Shown one piece after another: positions 44,921-54,913 of a stretch of DNA of 64,000 nucleotides (within the stretch, counting starts at the first letter, position 1; each line of letters starts with the position of its first letter). Source of the stretch: Pedobacter agri PB92 (GTDB lineage: Bacteria; Bacteroidota; Bacteroidia; Sphingobacteriales; Sphingobacteriaceae). The stretch covers positions 1-64,000 of the forward strand of contig NZ_AJLG01000001.1 in the NCBI RefSeq assembly GCF_000258495.1. The letters run 5' to 3'. The position numbers and the translations under genes were made by a program. The notes beneath the pieces are model-generated. The model made no database searches and was not told where the DNA came from. It worked only from the letters and a program-made list of their open reading frames with translations.

Positions 44921-45298
44921 TTACAGGCCATTAGCGATACGTTTTAAACCATCCTTTAAAAGAATAACATTGAAATTCATTAACAAACCCAACTTATAAT
45001 TTCCTAGTTTCATATAAGTTAATGTTTGAGCCAAGTGCACATCATTTAAAGCTTCAACGCTTTTCAGCTCAAGGACTAATTTCCTTTCTACTAAAATATC
45101 AATTCTATAGCCACATTCCAACCTCACCTCTTCAAATATCAAAGGCATTATCTTTTCCTTTTCTACAAATAATCCAGCTTTAGCAATTTTGTAAAATAAG
45201 CATTCTTTGTAAGCACTTTCTAACAAGCCTGGCCCTAATGCATTATGTACTTCAATTGCTAAACCGATTACAACTCTTGATAATTCATTCTCACCCAT
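44921..45298 (-). CDS. GxxExxY protein
   Basis: The 125-aa protein carries the family signature GLLESAY (residues 24-30) after VVIGLAIEVHNALGPG, and LECGYRIDILVERKLVLELKSVEALND, which resembles a PD-(D/E)XK nuclease core (D...E-x-K). It ends LGLLMNFNVILLKDGLKR. The family is widespread in Bacteroidetes and has no established function. The gene lies inside a 483-bp unit whose ends are inverted CTTTGCGGTTAA repeats, a layout like that of the four-helix-bundle gene at 12469. This suggests a small mobile cassette. Confidence 0.9.
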   Translation of the reverse strand: MGENELSRVVIGLAIEVHNALGPGLLESAYKECLFYKIAKAGLFVEKEKIMPLIFEEVRLECGYRIDILVERKLVLELKSVEALNDVHLAQTLTYMKLGNYKLGLLMNFNVILLKDGLKRIANGL

Positions 45299-45317
45299 AA
45301 TTTTAATTTAGCTTAGT

Positions 45318-45357
45318 GTTCTTTGCGCCTTTTTTCTTAGCGTTCTTTGCGGTTAAA
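45318..45357 (+). repeat. Right inverted repeat bracketing the GxxExxY gene
   Basis: GTTCTTTGCGCC and CTTAGCGTTCTTTGCGGTTAA contain two CTTTGCG units. The last 12 nt are the exact inverse of 44875-44886. Confidence 0.7.
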
Positions 45358-45365
45358 CTAATACT

Positions 45366-47635
45366 CTACTCCTCCGATGGAAATAACGACGCCAGCACCA
45401 GCTTAATCTCACCAAAAGAATAATCCTTACCCAAAAAATCCCGAATCGTTGCCATTGATTTTGTTTTTTGGCTTTCAACAGCTTCGCTAATGTTTCTGAT
45501 TTTATTTGGTTTCACCAGTTTAGCTACATCAATTTGTTGCGTAGATACATAATAAGCCAAATGACCTTCGATAGTTGTAACTGACAAACCTCGTTCTTTT
45601 GCAATCTCCGCTAAAGTCTTACCTTGCTCATAAAGTTCAAAACTTACCAGTTTGGTATCTATTTTTGGCTCTTTTTCTTTTTCTCTACAGCCGATTTCAC
45701 TTTCAAAACCTGACCTTTTAGCTGAATAGCTTTTTGTAATTGTTGGTTCCGTTCAGAAATGTTTAACAATGCATCAGTATCTGCTTTGCTAAACTCCTTT
45801 CCATCAATAATGGCCAGCAGTAAGGCCTTGCCTTTGTGCATCTTTTTTAGCTGCTCATAAACCAGTATCTCCAATTCAAGCAATTCGGTCAAATATGTCT
45901 TTATTCCCTTTTCTTCCTTCACTGCTTCAATTTGGGCTAGAAACTTATCCGAAACCGCTTTAACCAGCGGATTAAAATATTTCAATGCCGCTTCAACCCT
46001 TTTAGAAACATTAAATAAAGTATGCTCCGTTTGATGTGCAAAAAGGTTTTTAAGCTGGTTAATAAAAGTATCTGCCGTTACTGTGATTTTTTGAAAATCC
46101 TTGTATAAATCCATTGTCCAGCTATCGTAACGCTGTTTTGTAGATTTTGCCTCGCTCTTATCGAAAGTTTCTACATGCTCTTTCACGTAATAGCGAACGA
46201 CGTTCAAATCGAAAGCGGCCAACAGGTAAGTTCTAATGAAATCGTAGCTTTCCAAACTAATCTGCTCTGTTAAAACTTCAGAGGGTTGTTTTGTACTCGA
46301 AAAATAATGGATGTTTTGGTCTTGCTGCAAACCATTTTCACGCAGATGCGAAGTTAAAACCAAGCCTTTTAGGGAGCGTAAACGCGAAAGCGCAACATAA
46401 GCTTGCCCAGGGGCAAAAGCATCGCCAATATCAATAATTGCTTTATCAAAAGTTAACCCCTGACTTTTATGCACCGTAATTGCCCAGGCCAATTTTATCG
46501 GATATTGTACAAATGAACCTGCAACATTTTCAGCAATTTCGTTTGTGGCCTCATTCAATTTATACTTCACATTTTCCCATGTATAGGGTGAAACAGAAAT
46601 TACGGTTCGTTCCTCAGGAAGTTCAATTTCAATCATATCCTTTTCGATATGATGTACCACACCTATTTTTCCATTATAATAACGTTTTTCGGCAGTCATA
46701 TCATTTTTAATGAACATGACTTGTGCCCCAACTTTAAGTTCTAAACTTTTTTCATTCGGGTAAGCATATTCATTAAATTCACCGGTAACCTTGGCTTCAA
46801 AAAAGTAAGATTTGGTTTTGAGTTGTGTTAATCGCTCACGATTAATGGCGTCAGCTTTGTTATTGTGAGTGGTTAAAGTGATGTAGTTTTCATCCGCTGC
46901 AGGCTTAAAATCTTGCTTAAAGTGTTGTCGTAATAAAGCGGTATCTTCAGGTGTAATTTTATTGTTCCTTAAATTATTCAATAAGTTAATAAACACGGCA
47001 TCATCCTGGCGGTAAATCTTATCCAACTCAATATACACCGGTGGATTATTCTGCAGTGCTAAAGCATCAAAGAAATAAATGCTTTTATAAAAACCGGCCA
47101 TTATCCGCCATTCATCGTTTTTGACCACGGGAGGCAGCTGATGTAAATCGCCAATAAATAATAACTGAACACCACCAAAGGGTACATTTCTATTTCTTCT
47201 GATATAACGCAAGGAAAAATCAATGGCATCGAGCATATCTGCCCGAAGCATACTCACCTCATCAATAACCAGTAATTCTAGTTCCTGAATCATACGCCTT
47301 TTGTTGCCCTGCATGTTTAAATGCTTCACAATGGTGCGTGGCGTATTGAAGTTAAAATTGATATTTTGGTTGATTAAACTTCCTGCCGCATCCGGAAAAA
47401 ATGCACCAAACGGCAATTGAAAAAGTGAATGAATGGTAACGCCAGAAGCATTAATTGCTGCAATGCCGGTTGGGGCACAAATCATCGCTTTTTTATGCGT
47501 AAGCTGAATGAGTTTGCGTAAAAAAGTAGTTTTACCTGTTCCCGCTTTCCCGGTTAAGAAAACATGTTTAGAGGTATAATTAACAAACTTCGCCGCAATT
47601 TCTGCGGGCATAGAAGTTTCATCTAATTCTGGCAT
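45366..47635 (-). CDS. Pif1/RecD-like helicase with C-terminal HTH domain, frameshifted
   Basis: The main frame (47635 to 45659) encodes a superfamily 1 helicase: GKAGTGKT (29-36, Walker A), LVIDEVSML (Walker B), FGGVQLLFIGDLHQLPPV, QVMFIKND and the AWAITVHKSQGLTFDKAI / GQAYVALSRLRSLKGL motifs, all Pif1/RecD2-like. It stops after EKKKKSQK. Adding one A to the A5 run near 45673 continues as EPKIDTKLVSFELYEQGKTL and joins a second frame ending at 45366, a helix-turn-helix (HTH_40-type) tail, LAEIAKERGLSVTTIEGHL. The rejoined protein has 756 aa, the usual length of this Bacteroidetes family. It may act in recombination or replication restart; this is not established. Confidence 0.9.
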
Positions 47636-47792
47636 TGGCTAATAAGATTTTAGTTTGCTTAATTCGGAAGGGATGATTAAAGCTAACAATTTTAGCACAA
47701 AAATAAGTATGATTTATAAGATAATGGCGCTAGTTAATAGAAATTGAGGATTTATTTTTGGAAATGGGTATTCCGTTTTTCATAGGGAAGTG

Positions 47793-47844
47793 TAGTCCTG
47801 CTGTTCGCTTTACTCCTTTGCACTCCGTGTCCGCTGCCATCAGG
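47793..47844 (+). repeat. 52-nt dispersed repeat, copy 2
   Basis: TAGTCCTGCTGTTCGCTTTA continuing to CCGTGTCCGCTGCCATCAGG matches copy 1 (23150-23206, minus strand) at 45 of 52 positions by eye. Confidence 0.8.
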
Positions 47845-48002
47845 TTTACTTAACAATGTTTGTTGGTCTTCGGATTTAAACCTATAAATGAATGGCGGGA
47901 ATAACTCGAACCGAAGAACTACTGCTATTGCTTTTCAAAAACGCTTAACCATTTGGTTTTCAATTAAACAGTTAAGCGGTAAAAACAGTTCATCAAATTT
48001 CT

Positions 48003-48010
48003 TATCTTTG
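48003..48010 (+). promoter_or_regulatory. prfC promoter -7 element
   Basis: TATCTTTG followed by CAGCC is an exact TANNTTTG match and the most typical form in Bacteroidetes. It implies an 80- to 90-nt 5' UTR for prfC. A -33 TTTG is not evident. Confidence 0.55.
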
Positions 48011-48099
48011 CAGCCTGATGAAACAAAATTATTCAAATCTAATCGCAGTTAAATTCCTTTAACCAGGTTTCATCGCCATTTTTTACCCAAAATTTTATT

Positions 48100-49683
48100 A
48101 TGCTTAACCCCGAAATAGAAAAACGTAAAACCTTTGCCATTATTAGTCACCCCGATGCGGGCAAAACCACATTAACAGAAAAATTTCTGCTTTTTGGTGG
48201 TGCGATTAACACAGCTGGTGCAGTAAAACGTAATAAAGCAAACCAGAGCAATACGTCCGATTTCATGGAAATTGAGAAACAACGTGGTATCTCGGTGGCA
48301 ACTTCGGTAATGGGTTTTGAGTACAGCGGCAAGCGAATCAACATTTTAGATACGCCTGGTCACAAGGATTTCGCGGAAGATACTTACCGTACTTTGTCGG
48401 CAGTGGATAGTGTGATTTTGGTGGTAGATTGTGTAAAAGGTGTGGAGGAACAAACCGAAAAACTGATGTCGGTTTGCCGCATGCGTAATACACCGGTAAT
48501 TATTTTCGTTAATAAAATGGACCGTGAGGGTAAGGAAGCTTACGATTTGTTAGATGAGATTGAAGAGAAACTGAACATCAGTTTGTGCCCGCTTTCATGG
48601 CCAATTGGGCAAGGACATACATTTAAAGGTGTTTACAGCATTTATAACAAACACTTAAATTTATTCAATTCTGATAAAACCAAAGTAACCGATTCGGTTG
48701 TGGCGGCTAACGATTTGAATGACCCCTCGTTACTGGATTACCTAAAGGAAAACGAAATCAGTACCCTGAAAGATGATGTTGAATTGGTTGATGGTATTTA
48801 CGGCAAAATTGATAAAGATTTGTATACCGATGGATTGGTAGCACCAGTATTTTTTGGCAGTGCGATTAACAACTTCGGTATAAAAGAGCTTTTAGATACT
48901 TTTATTGATATTGCGCCAAGTCCACGCCACCGTGAAGCTGAAGAACGTGATGTGTTGGTTGAAGAGAAAAACTTTAGTGGTTTCGTGTTTAAAATCCATG
49001 CCAATTTAGACCCAAAACACCGCGATCGGATTGCTTTCTTGCGTATCTGCTCTGGCAGATTTGAGCGTAATAAATTTTACTACCATACCCGCCAGGATAA
49101 GAAACTGAAATTTTCGAATCCGATGGATTTTATGGCCAATGAGAAAAGTATTGTGGAAGAGGCTTGGCCGGGTGATGTGGTTGGTTTGTATGATAGTGGC
49201 AACTTTAAGATTGGCGACACGTTAACCGAAGGTGAGAAATTGCAGTTTAAAGGTATTCCAAGTTTCTCTCCATCTATCTTTAAGGAGGTAGAAAACATGG
49301 ACCCAATGCGGACCAAACAGCTGGAAAAAGGTATTGAGCAGTTAACTGACGAAGGTGTGGCGCAATTATTTGTGATGCAGCCTGGAAACCGAAAAGTAAT
49401 CGGTGCCGTTGGTGAACTTCAGTTTGAGGTAATTAACTTCCGTTTAGAGCATGAATATGGTGCTAAATGTCGTTTCCGTACCTTAAGTTACACCCGTTCG
49501 AGCTGGGTAACATCAGCTGATAGAAAAAAATTAGATGAGTTTGTGAAGCGTAAACAACAGCATATTGGTTTCGATAAAGAGGCAAATCCGGTTTATTTAT
49601 CAGATAGTGAATACATGATTAACTTAACCAAACAGGATTATCCTGATATTGATTTCCATAAAACGAGCGAATTTAAGAGCTAG
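48100..49683 (+). CDS. prfC: Peptide chain release factor 3
   Basis: RF3 is the GTPase that removes RF1/RF2 from the ribosome after termination. The 527-aa protein (E. coli 529) has [10 protein letters not shown] (16-25, G1), [13 protein letters not shown] (G2), DTPGHKDF (G3) and NKMDREG (G4). RF3-specific segments follow: [53 protein letters not shown] and FQFEVI-type [16 protein letters not shown]. The frame is intact and monocistronic behind its own promoter. Confidence 0.97.
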   Translation: MLNPEIEKRKTFAIISHPDAGKTTLTEKFLLFGGAINTAGAVKRNKANQSNTSDFMEIEKQRGISVATSVMGFEYSGKRINILDTPGHKDFAEDTYRTLSAVDSVILVVDCVKGVEEQTEKLMSVCRMRNTPVIIFVNKMDREGKEAYDLLDEIEEKLNISLCPLSWPIGQGHTFKGVYSIYNKHLNLFNSDKTKVTDSVVAANDLNDPSLLDYLKENEISTLKDDVELVDGIYGKIDKDLYTDGLVAPVFFGSAINNFGIKELLDTFIDIAPSPRHREAEERDVLVEEKNFSGFVFKIHANLDPKHRDRIAFLRICSGRFERNKFYYHTRQDKKLKFSNPMDFMANEKSIVEEAWPGDVVGLYDSGNFKIGDTLTEGEKLQFKGIPSFSPSIFKEVENMDPMRTKQLEKGIEQLTDEGVAQLFVMQPGNRKVIGAVGELQFEVINFRLEHEYGAKCRFRTLSYTRSSWVTSADRKKLDEFVKRKQQHIGFDKEANPVYLSDSEYMINLTKQDYPDIDFHKTSEFKS

Positions 49684-49757
49684 ACTTTTTCTTGCAAAAC
49701 CGTGATTAATTTCGCTGAAATTCTGCTTTCCTTTGCGCTATATTTTACAGCAGTATT

Positions 49758-50357
49758 ATGGTTAATTACAGCGAAATTTTCAGTGAGCAAGGCATGGATT
49801 ATCAAACCTATCGTGCCTTGGTAGATCAACTTTTGTTGGAAGGAAAAGCTACAGGAGATGTGACTTATGATTTGCACTACACCAAAATGAATGTGCAACG
49901 TATGAGTCGTGTTGATAAAACCGCTAGCCTAACGGAGGAACTAACTGCTACAATAGATCAGCTTAAAACTAGCTATAAATTCTTGGTCATAACGGAAGGT
50001 TGGTGTGGCGATGCCGCACAGATTGTTCCGGTATTCAATAAAATTGCTACAGCATCTTTAGGTAAAATTGATTTGAAATTTGTACTCAGAGATAAAAATC
50101 TGCCCTTAATTGATGCGCATTTAACCAACGGTGGTAGAGCGATACCTGTTTTAATCATTTTGAATGAAGAAGCTGATCAGGTTTTGGCAACCTGGGCACC
50201 ACGACCTCAGGTATTACAAGAATTGTTAAAAGAGTGGAGGCAAGAAACTACAGAAATGACCATTCTGGCAGAAAAGCTACACGGCTGGTACGCCAAAGAT
50301 AAAACGTTGAGTACACAAGCGGAATTAAATGAGGTTTTGAAAGGATTGGGAAATTAA
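49758..50357 (+). CDS. Thioredoxin-family protein, cytoplasmic
   Basis: A 199-aa protein without signal peptide. The thioredoxin-like core contains FLVITEGWCGDAAQIVPVFNKIA, with one Cys (CGDA in place of CxxC), and GGRAIPVLIIL with the cis-Pro. The first ~60 residues (YRALVDQLLLEGKATGDVTYDLHYTKMNVQRM) form the family's helical extension. A one-Cys active site suggests a bacilliredoxin- or glutaredoxin-like role rather than disulfide reduction. Other members of this family are annotated only as thioredoxin family proteins. Confidence 0.85.
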   Translation: MVNYSEIFSEQGMDYQTYRALVDQLLLEGKATGDVTYDLHYTKMNVQRMSRVDKTASLTEELTATIDQLKTSYKFLVITEGWCGDAAQIVPVFNKIATASLGKIDLKFVLRDKNLPLIDAHLTNGGRAIPVLIILNEEADQVLATWAPRPQVLQELLKEWRQETTEMTILAEKLHGWYAKDKTLSTQAELNEVLKGLGN

Positions 50358-50373
50358 TTTTAATAATTCGAAA

Positions 50374-50450
50374 TCGTCATCCTAAGTTCGATTCAGTGTA
50401 TTATAGGCATGATTAAGCTTAAAAATATTGAATCATAATCAGCATGACGA
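50374..50450. repeat. TCGTCATGCTGA-type palindromic repeat
   Basis: TCGTCATCCTAAGTTCGATT (50374 onward) and the inverse TGAATCATAATCAGCATGAC (50429 onward) form 22-nt arms with about 14 matches. It lies between two convergent genes. Confidence 0.5.
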
Positions 50451-50466
50451 ACTTTCAAAAAACAAT

Positions 50467-50748
50467 TTAATCAACCGAAACCGTTAATCCTTCTTGCTGT
50501 AAAATCTTGCGGTAAACTTCCATCTCGGTAAAAGATCCTTCAAGAACTGGGCATTTGCCGTCATTATGCACTTTCCATGCAATTTTTTCTGCTTGAGATT
50601 CGTTATAATCTAGATATTTCATCATACAATAAATTACATGATCGAAAGTATTTACATCATCATTCCACAAAATAAGGCGGTGTACGGTTTTTAAGGAAGT
50701 TAGAATTTCTTCGAGCGTGAAGGTCTCTTCTTTGGTTTCTGTAGACAT
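50467..50748 (-). CDS. clpS: ATP-dependent Clp protease adaptor ClpS
   Basis: ClpS presents N-end-rule substrates to ClpAP/ClpCP. From the ATG at 50748 the product is 93 aa: a flexible acidic N-terminus, then HRLILWNDDVNTFDHVIYCMMKYL (the conserved LxNDDxTP-type motif with N-D-D), SQAEKIAWKVHNDGKCPV and the final strand. The invariant His of the KVHxxGK segment is present. A longer in-frame start at 50841 would add a hydrophobic, non-family stretch. CAAAAATA at 50753-50760 is the minus-strand TATTTTTG -7 box just before the ATG, so the mRNA is nearly leaderless. Confidence 0.95.
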   Translation of the reverse strand: MSTETKEETFTLEEILTSLKTVHRLILWNDDVNTFDHVIYCMMKYLDYNESQAEKIAWKVHNDGKCPVLEGSFTEMEVYRKILQQEGLTVSVD

Positions 50749-50885
50749 GTTGCAAAAATAACTAATTTTATGGAAGATGTAATAGGTTAAATGGAAGATG
50801 GTTGTGATTATTGGGGCGTGAAATAATATTTTGGTGTTCACATTACATTTTCCCGCTTACCCCGCACATGTTCCATCTGTTTTAA

Positions 50886-50893
50886 TACATTTG
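50886..50893 (+). promoter_or_regulatory. Promoter -7 element of the KAS III gene
   Basis: TACATTTG matches TANNTTTG exactly, 13 nt before the ATG at 50907. Confidence 0.45.
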
Positions 50894-50906
50894 TTAACCA
50901 AATAAT

Positions 50907-51959
50907 ATGAGCATGCATCAATCTAAAATAGCAGGAATAGGTTACTACGTTCCTAAAAATGTATATACCAATACAGATTTAAGTCGTTTTATGGATACCA
51001 ATGATGAGTGGATTCAGGAACGAACAGGGATTCAGGAACGTCGCTTTGCCGATCGGAACGAAGAAACTACCACCACGATGGGGATTGAAGCTGCTAAAAT
51101 TGCCATCGAGCGAGCTGGCATTACTGCAAAAGATGTTGATTTCATCATATTTGCGACCTTAAGTCCGGATTATTATTTCCCTGGTTGTGGTGTTTTGTTA
51201 CAGCGTGAAATGGGCATGGGTGAGATAGGCGCTTTGGATATTCGAAACCAATGTTCTGGATTTGTTTATGCACTTTCTGTGGCGGATCAATTCGTGAAAA
51301 CGGGCATGTACAAAAATGTTTTGGTGGTAGGCAGTGAGAAACATTCTTTCGCAATGGATTTTGAAACCCGCAGTCGCAATGTTTCGGTAATTTTTGGAGA
51401 TGGGGCAGGAGCAGTTGTACTTCAGCCTACTGATGAAAAAGGTAAAGGTATTTTAAGTACCCATTTGCATAGTGATGGTGCAGATGCGGAAATCCTGGCC
51501 ATGTATTATCCGGGTTCTCATGCTAATAAATGGATGAAAGATAAACCCGATTTTCCTGACCAGGAATTGGGCGGTTTGTTCATGACGCCAGAAATCCTTG
51601 AGAGTGGAGCCGCATTACCTTATATGGATGGTCCCTCGGTTTTCAAAAAAGCGGTGGTAAAATTTCCGGAAGTAATTAAAGAAGCTTTGGCTGCGAATAA
51701 CTTAACCGAAAAAGATATTGATATGCTGGTGCCACACCAGGCAAATTTGAGGATCAGTCAATATGTTCAAAACCTATTGGGTTTAAGTGATGATCAGGTT
51801 TTTAATAACATTCAAAAATACGGAAATACTACTGCAGCATCCGTCCCTATCGCTTTATGCGAAGCATGGGAAGCCGGAAAAATCAAAGATGGTGACTTGG
51901 TTTGCCTCGCCGCTTTCGGTTCAGGCTTTACCTGGGCAAGTGCATTAATCAGGTGGTAA
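50907..51959 (+). CDS. 3-oxoacyl-ACP synthase III family protein
   Basis: A 350-aa FabH-type condensing enzyme. The active-site Cys is Cys116 (RNQCSGFVYAL), with the catalytic His in MLVPHQANLRI and Asn in YGNTTAAS. It has an insertion relative to E. coli FabH between the DGAGAVVLQ strand and the LVPHQ segment (SHANKWMKDKPDFPDQELG), common in Bacteroidetes KAS III paralogues used for branched-chain or specialised acyl priming. It is not next to other fab genes, so it may be an accessory copy rather than the main initiator. I do not assign fabH for that reason. Confidence 0.9.
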   Translation: MSMHQSKIAGIGYYVPKNVYTNTDLSRFMDTNDEWIQERTGIQERRFADRNEETTTTMGIEAAKIAIERAGITAKDVDFIIFATLSPDYYFPGCGVLLQREMGMGEIGALDIRNQCSGFVYALSVADQFVKTGMYKNVLVVGSEKHSFAMDFETRSRNVSVIFGDGAGAVVLQPTDEKGKGILSTHLHSDGADAEILAMYYPGSHANKWMKDKPDFPDQELGGLFMTPEILESGAALPYMDGPSVFKKAVVKFPEVIKEALAANNLTEKDIDMLVPHQANLRISQYVQNLLGLSDDQVFNNIQKYGNTTAASVPIALCEAWEAGKIKDGDLVCLAAFGSGFTWASALIRW

Positions 51960-51973
51960 GGAAATAATGAATT

Positions 51974-52013
51974 AAGGATGTTTAGCCTAACACTTTACAT
52001 CCTTGGTTTTTTT
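51974..52013 (+). terminator. Terminator after the KAS III gene
   Basis: AAGGATGT (51974-51981) pairs with ACATCCTT (51997-52004), with an inner TTAG/CTAA, followed by GG and T7. Confidence 0.8.
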
Positions 52014-52032
52014 GCCTGAGATGATTAATTTA

Positions 52033-52431
52033 TCATCTGCGGAACCTTAAATATTTTTCTTTGCTCAATAAAGAAATCAGGCCAAAAGATAGGAAAGAGG
52101 CACTCATGAATGAAAAAATGATAAAAGATGATGTGAATCCACGGCTGACGCCATAATTTTCATCGTAATATACCAACTTCTTTAAACCCACGCTACTTTC
52201 CATAACATCACCGCTATCATCTACAACTTCAACGGTTTTATTTTTATAAATAAATTTAAATACGGGGTAATATACGTAAGTGAACCTTTTATTGGCAACA
52301 CGTTTGGTAGCTACAATTGTTGCTTCAGTTTTTTCTCCAAATATCATCGGTAAGGCAGAACCAATCATACCGTATGCTAAAAAACCTCCAAGTAAAATTA
52401 ATATTATTCCAAAAGTTCGGATTATTGCCAT
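52033..52431 (-). CDS. DUF3592-like membrane protein, 132 aa
   Basis: The 132-aa product has two membrane spans (IRTFGIILILLGGFLAYGMIG at the N-terminus and SFIIFSFMSASFLSFGLISLL at the C-terminus) with a beta-rich loop between them: KTEATIVATKRVANKRFTYVYYPVFKFIYKNKTVEV. This layout and the YYPVFKFxYxxK pattern fit DUF3592-like small envelope proteins; the role is unknown. It converges on the KAS III gene and lies 33 nt downstream of the 815-aa unknown protein gene on the same strand. Confidence 0.75.
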   Translation of the reverse strand: MAIIRTFGIILILLGGFLAYGMIGSALPMIFGEKTEATIVATKRVANKRFTYVYYPVFKFIYKNKTVEVVDDSGDVMESSVGLKKLVYYDENYGVSRGFTSSFIIFSFMSASFLSFGLISLLSKEKYLRFRR

Positions 52432-52464
52432 TTCATTTTTCTCAAGCGCTTACCACTTTAAACT

Positions 52465-54913
52465 TTATTTTTTCGCGATAAAATCTCCCAAATAACTGCA
52501 TTCTCCAGCTGCCACCTGATAAAACGGCGTCTTACCGTATTTCAATTTCAATTCCTTGAAATACGGATTGTTGTAATTCGCATTGATGAAATTTTGATAC
52601 TTCACATCATCTTTATTCCAGTAACTGAATGAGTTTAATTTCGAATTCAGAATAATTTGCTTTTGAGCACATTTTGCAAGCATAAATGTGCACTTTGCCT
52701 TAAAATCTGCATTTGTGCTTAGCGATCTGGCTTTCAAATACCAGTTTTTGGCAGTTTGTGCTTTTTTATAATCTACATCGTAACCATATCTTGCCGGACT
52801 AGCATTAGCATAAGTAGACCAATCATAGCTAATCAAAAACCAACTATTTCCATAATAACCTGTTTGATAAACAGCATTAGCCATTTTGTAATAATAAAGG
52901 GCAGCATTTTTCTTATCGCTGGTGGTTAGTTTTTGTAATCGAAACATCTCAGCTGCAAAATCTTTCTTAGTTATCGATGCCTTGGCATTTACATATTTTT
53001 TAGGGAAATCATTAATGGTTTGGATAAATGGATTTGCATAAAGCTTTGAATTCGCATCATCAGCATACCAGTTTTCTGGATTGAAATAGTGATAATCTGG
53101 CGATACTTTTGCAAACATTTGCACCGCTTTTCCATATTGATGTGTCCTCAATAATGTTGTTCCAAAAAGTTCATAAAAACCATCATTTTTAAGTTGATTT
53201 AAAGCTTTAGACAACATAGCCATAACATCGTTTCCAGCTGCTTTCTTTTTGTAATTTAACAAACCTTGCATGCTTTTCGGACTTAAATATTGTTGCCAAA
53301 AAGCAGTCGTTTGATAGCTCATATTTTTGAAAAGCGAGTTGTCTTTTACAATTTTGTATTCCAAATCTCCTTTAACCATTGCCAGAGCGGCCTTTGCAGT
53401 ATCGCCTAATTTTAAATATGCAGGTGCCAATAGTTGTTGGTAGAAGTTTCTGGTGGTTCTGCTGAATCGTTTATCTTCCTGATCTGCCCAATCATAATAT
53501 TTGTCTCCCGGATGTGATTTGTTCTCGGCAAACCTTTTTTCATCCAGCCACTTCAGGGTTGGCAATAAATCGTTTTCGTTAAATGGATTTCCTTTTTTGA
53601 TATTTTTAGCCTTAATCAATAAATCAGTAATTCGGTACTGATCACGCAATTTTTCCGGAAGTTTTTCAGGGTTTAACCTGTTTAAATAACTGCAGGCTAC
53701 TGCATCTTTGTTCTCCATCCACGATAAATAAGCTGCCGTTAAAATGCCAAGCTCTGATTGCGGATTATTTTTTTTCTGCCGCCAGTTTTACCGCAAAATT
53801 TCTGATCTCATTTAATTGTTTCAGATTTACATTCCTAACACTGTCTTTGGATTTTGACCGGTCGTTGTAGGAGAAATAATAATCAAATGATATTTTAGCG
53901 ATATCATTCGCTTCGATTAGCGCCTGCTCCAATTTATTAACTTCCCTAACCAGCAAAGTGCCGGTTAACTGGCTTTTTGGATCGTATTGATAAACTTTGT
54001 TTAAGCTTTCGATATCGAAATCTGAATTTCCGAAACCATTTATTGCCCAGATATTGGCTTTTTCTTCATCTGTTTTAGCGTATTTTAGCGCACCGCTTAC
54101 TGGAGCGCTGTTATAATAATAGTTTTTGTAGGCTTGCACTCTTCTTTCTGGATTGGAAGCAAACACTTTCGAAAATAAAAATGCAGATTCTTCAGGATTG
54201 CCCAATCTTCTAACCGATCCGGCATAAAGGGCAAGTGCCCAGCCTTTCACAGCGCTATTTGATTGATCTGTTTTGATAAATTTCTCAAAAACATTTTTGC
54301 TATCATCATGCTGTCCGGCATAATGAAACATTCTTTCCGCCTGATAGGCATACCGTAATTTTAAAAAAGCGTCTTTCTCAGATTTTGTTATAGTCAATGC
54401 CTCTGTTGCAAGCAAACTCATGCCTGCTGTATCTCTTGGTTTCGGATTCCAAAGGTCGAAATCTACATTGGCAAAAGGCTCACAACTTTTGGCGAAAATG
54501 TAATATTTCAGCGCACTTTTATGCTTGTTCAAGCCTTGTAAAAAAGTGTTTTTTTGCAAGCTATCCGGTAATTCTGATATTTTTCCATCATAAAGCTGAA
54601 GTTTAGCTTTCATGGCACTGTCAGCCTCATACATAATCTGATGCACATCTTGCGGCTTAACATCTAAATATTTTCCCCATTCCCGACTGTTGATCTCTGA
54701 TTCGCTTTCCGTATTCTCCTCACTATTTAAATACGCCATTTGATTAAATGCAAATGAGGTGTATTCATCGCCCTGAACGTTATTGTGAAAATAGGAAATG
54801 TAATAATCGTAAGGATCAACTTCGCCACCGCAGGCAATATTTACGGCAATTTCGCCGAAAAATGTAATTAAGAAAATGCTAGAAATTAGCGATAACTTTT
54901 CGAAAATCTTCAT
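52465..54913 (-). CDS. Large uncharacterised exported protein, ~815 aa, frameshifted
   Basis: Two adjacent minus-strand frames (54913-53765 and 53718-52465) belong to one gene. The first ends KLAAEKK and stop at an A8 run (plus strand T8, 53768-53775). With seven A's the reading continues AEKNNPQSELGILTAAYLSWMENKDAVACSYL into the second frame. The whole is about 815 aa, with an N-terminal signal sequence (FEKLSLISSIFLITFFGEIAVNIACGG) and many helical pairs resembling TPR units (AERMFHYAGQHDDSKNVFEKFIKTDQ, AQTAKNWYLKARSLSTNADFKAKC). No known domain is recognised. It overlaps the upstream lipoprotein gene by 35 nt, so the pair is translationally coupled. Confidence 0.78.

Larger units (their letters stand above)
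47636..48099. other. Gene-free region upstream of prfC with a dispersed repeat
   Basis: No convincing gene is present. The region contains the second copy of the 52-nt repeat (47793-47844), an AT-rich stretch on the helicase side, and the prfC promoter box at 48003-48010. Between 47850 and 47990 I see only loose palindromic fragments (GCTTAACC...GTTAAGC). Confidence 0.6.
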
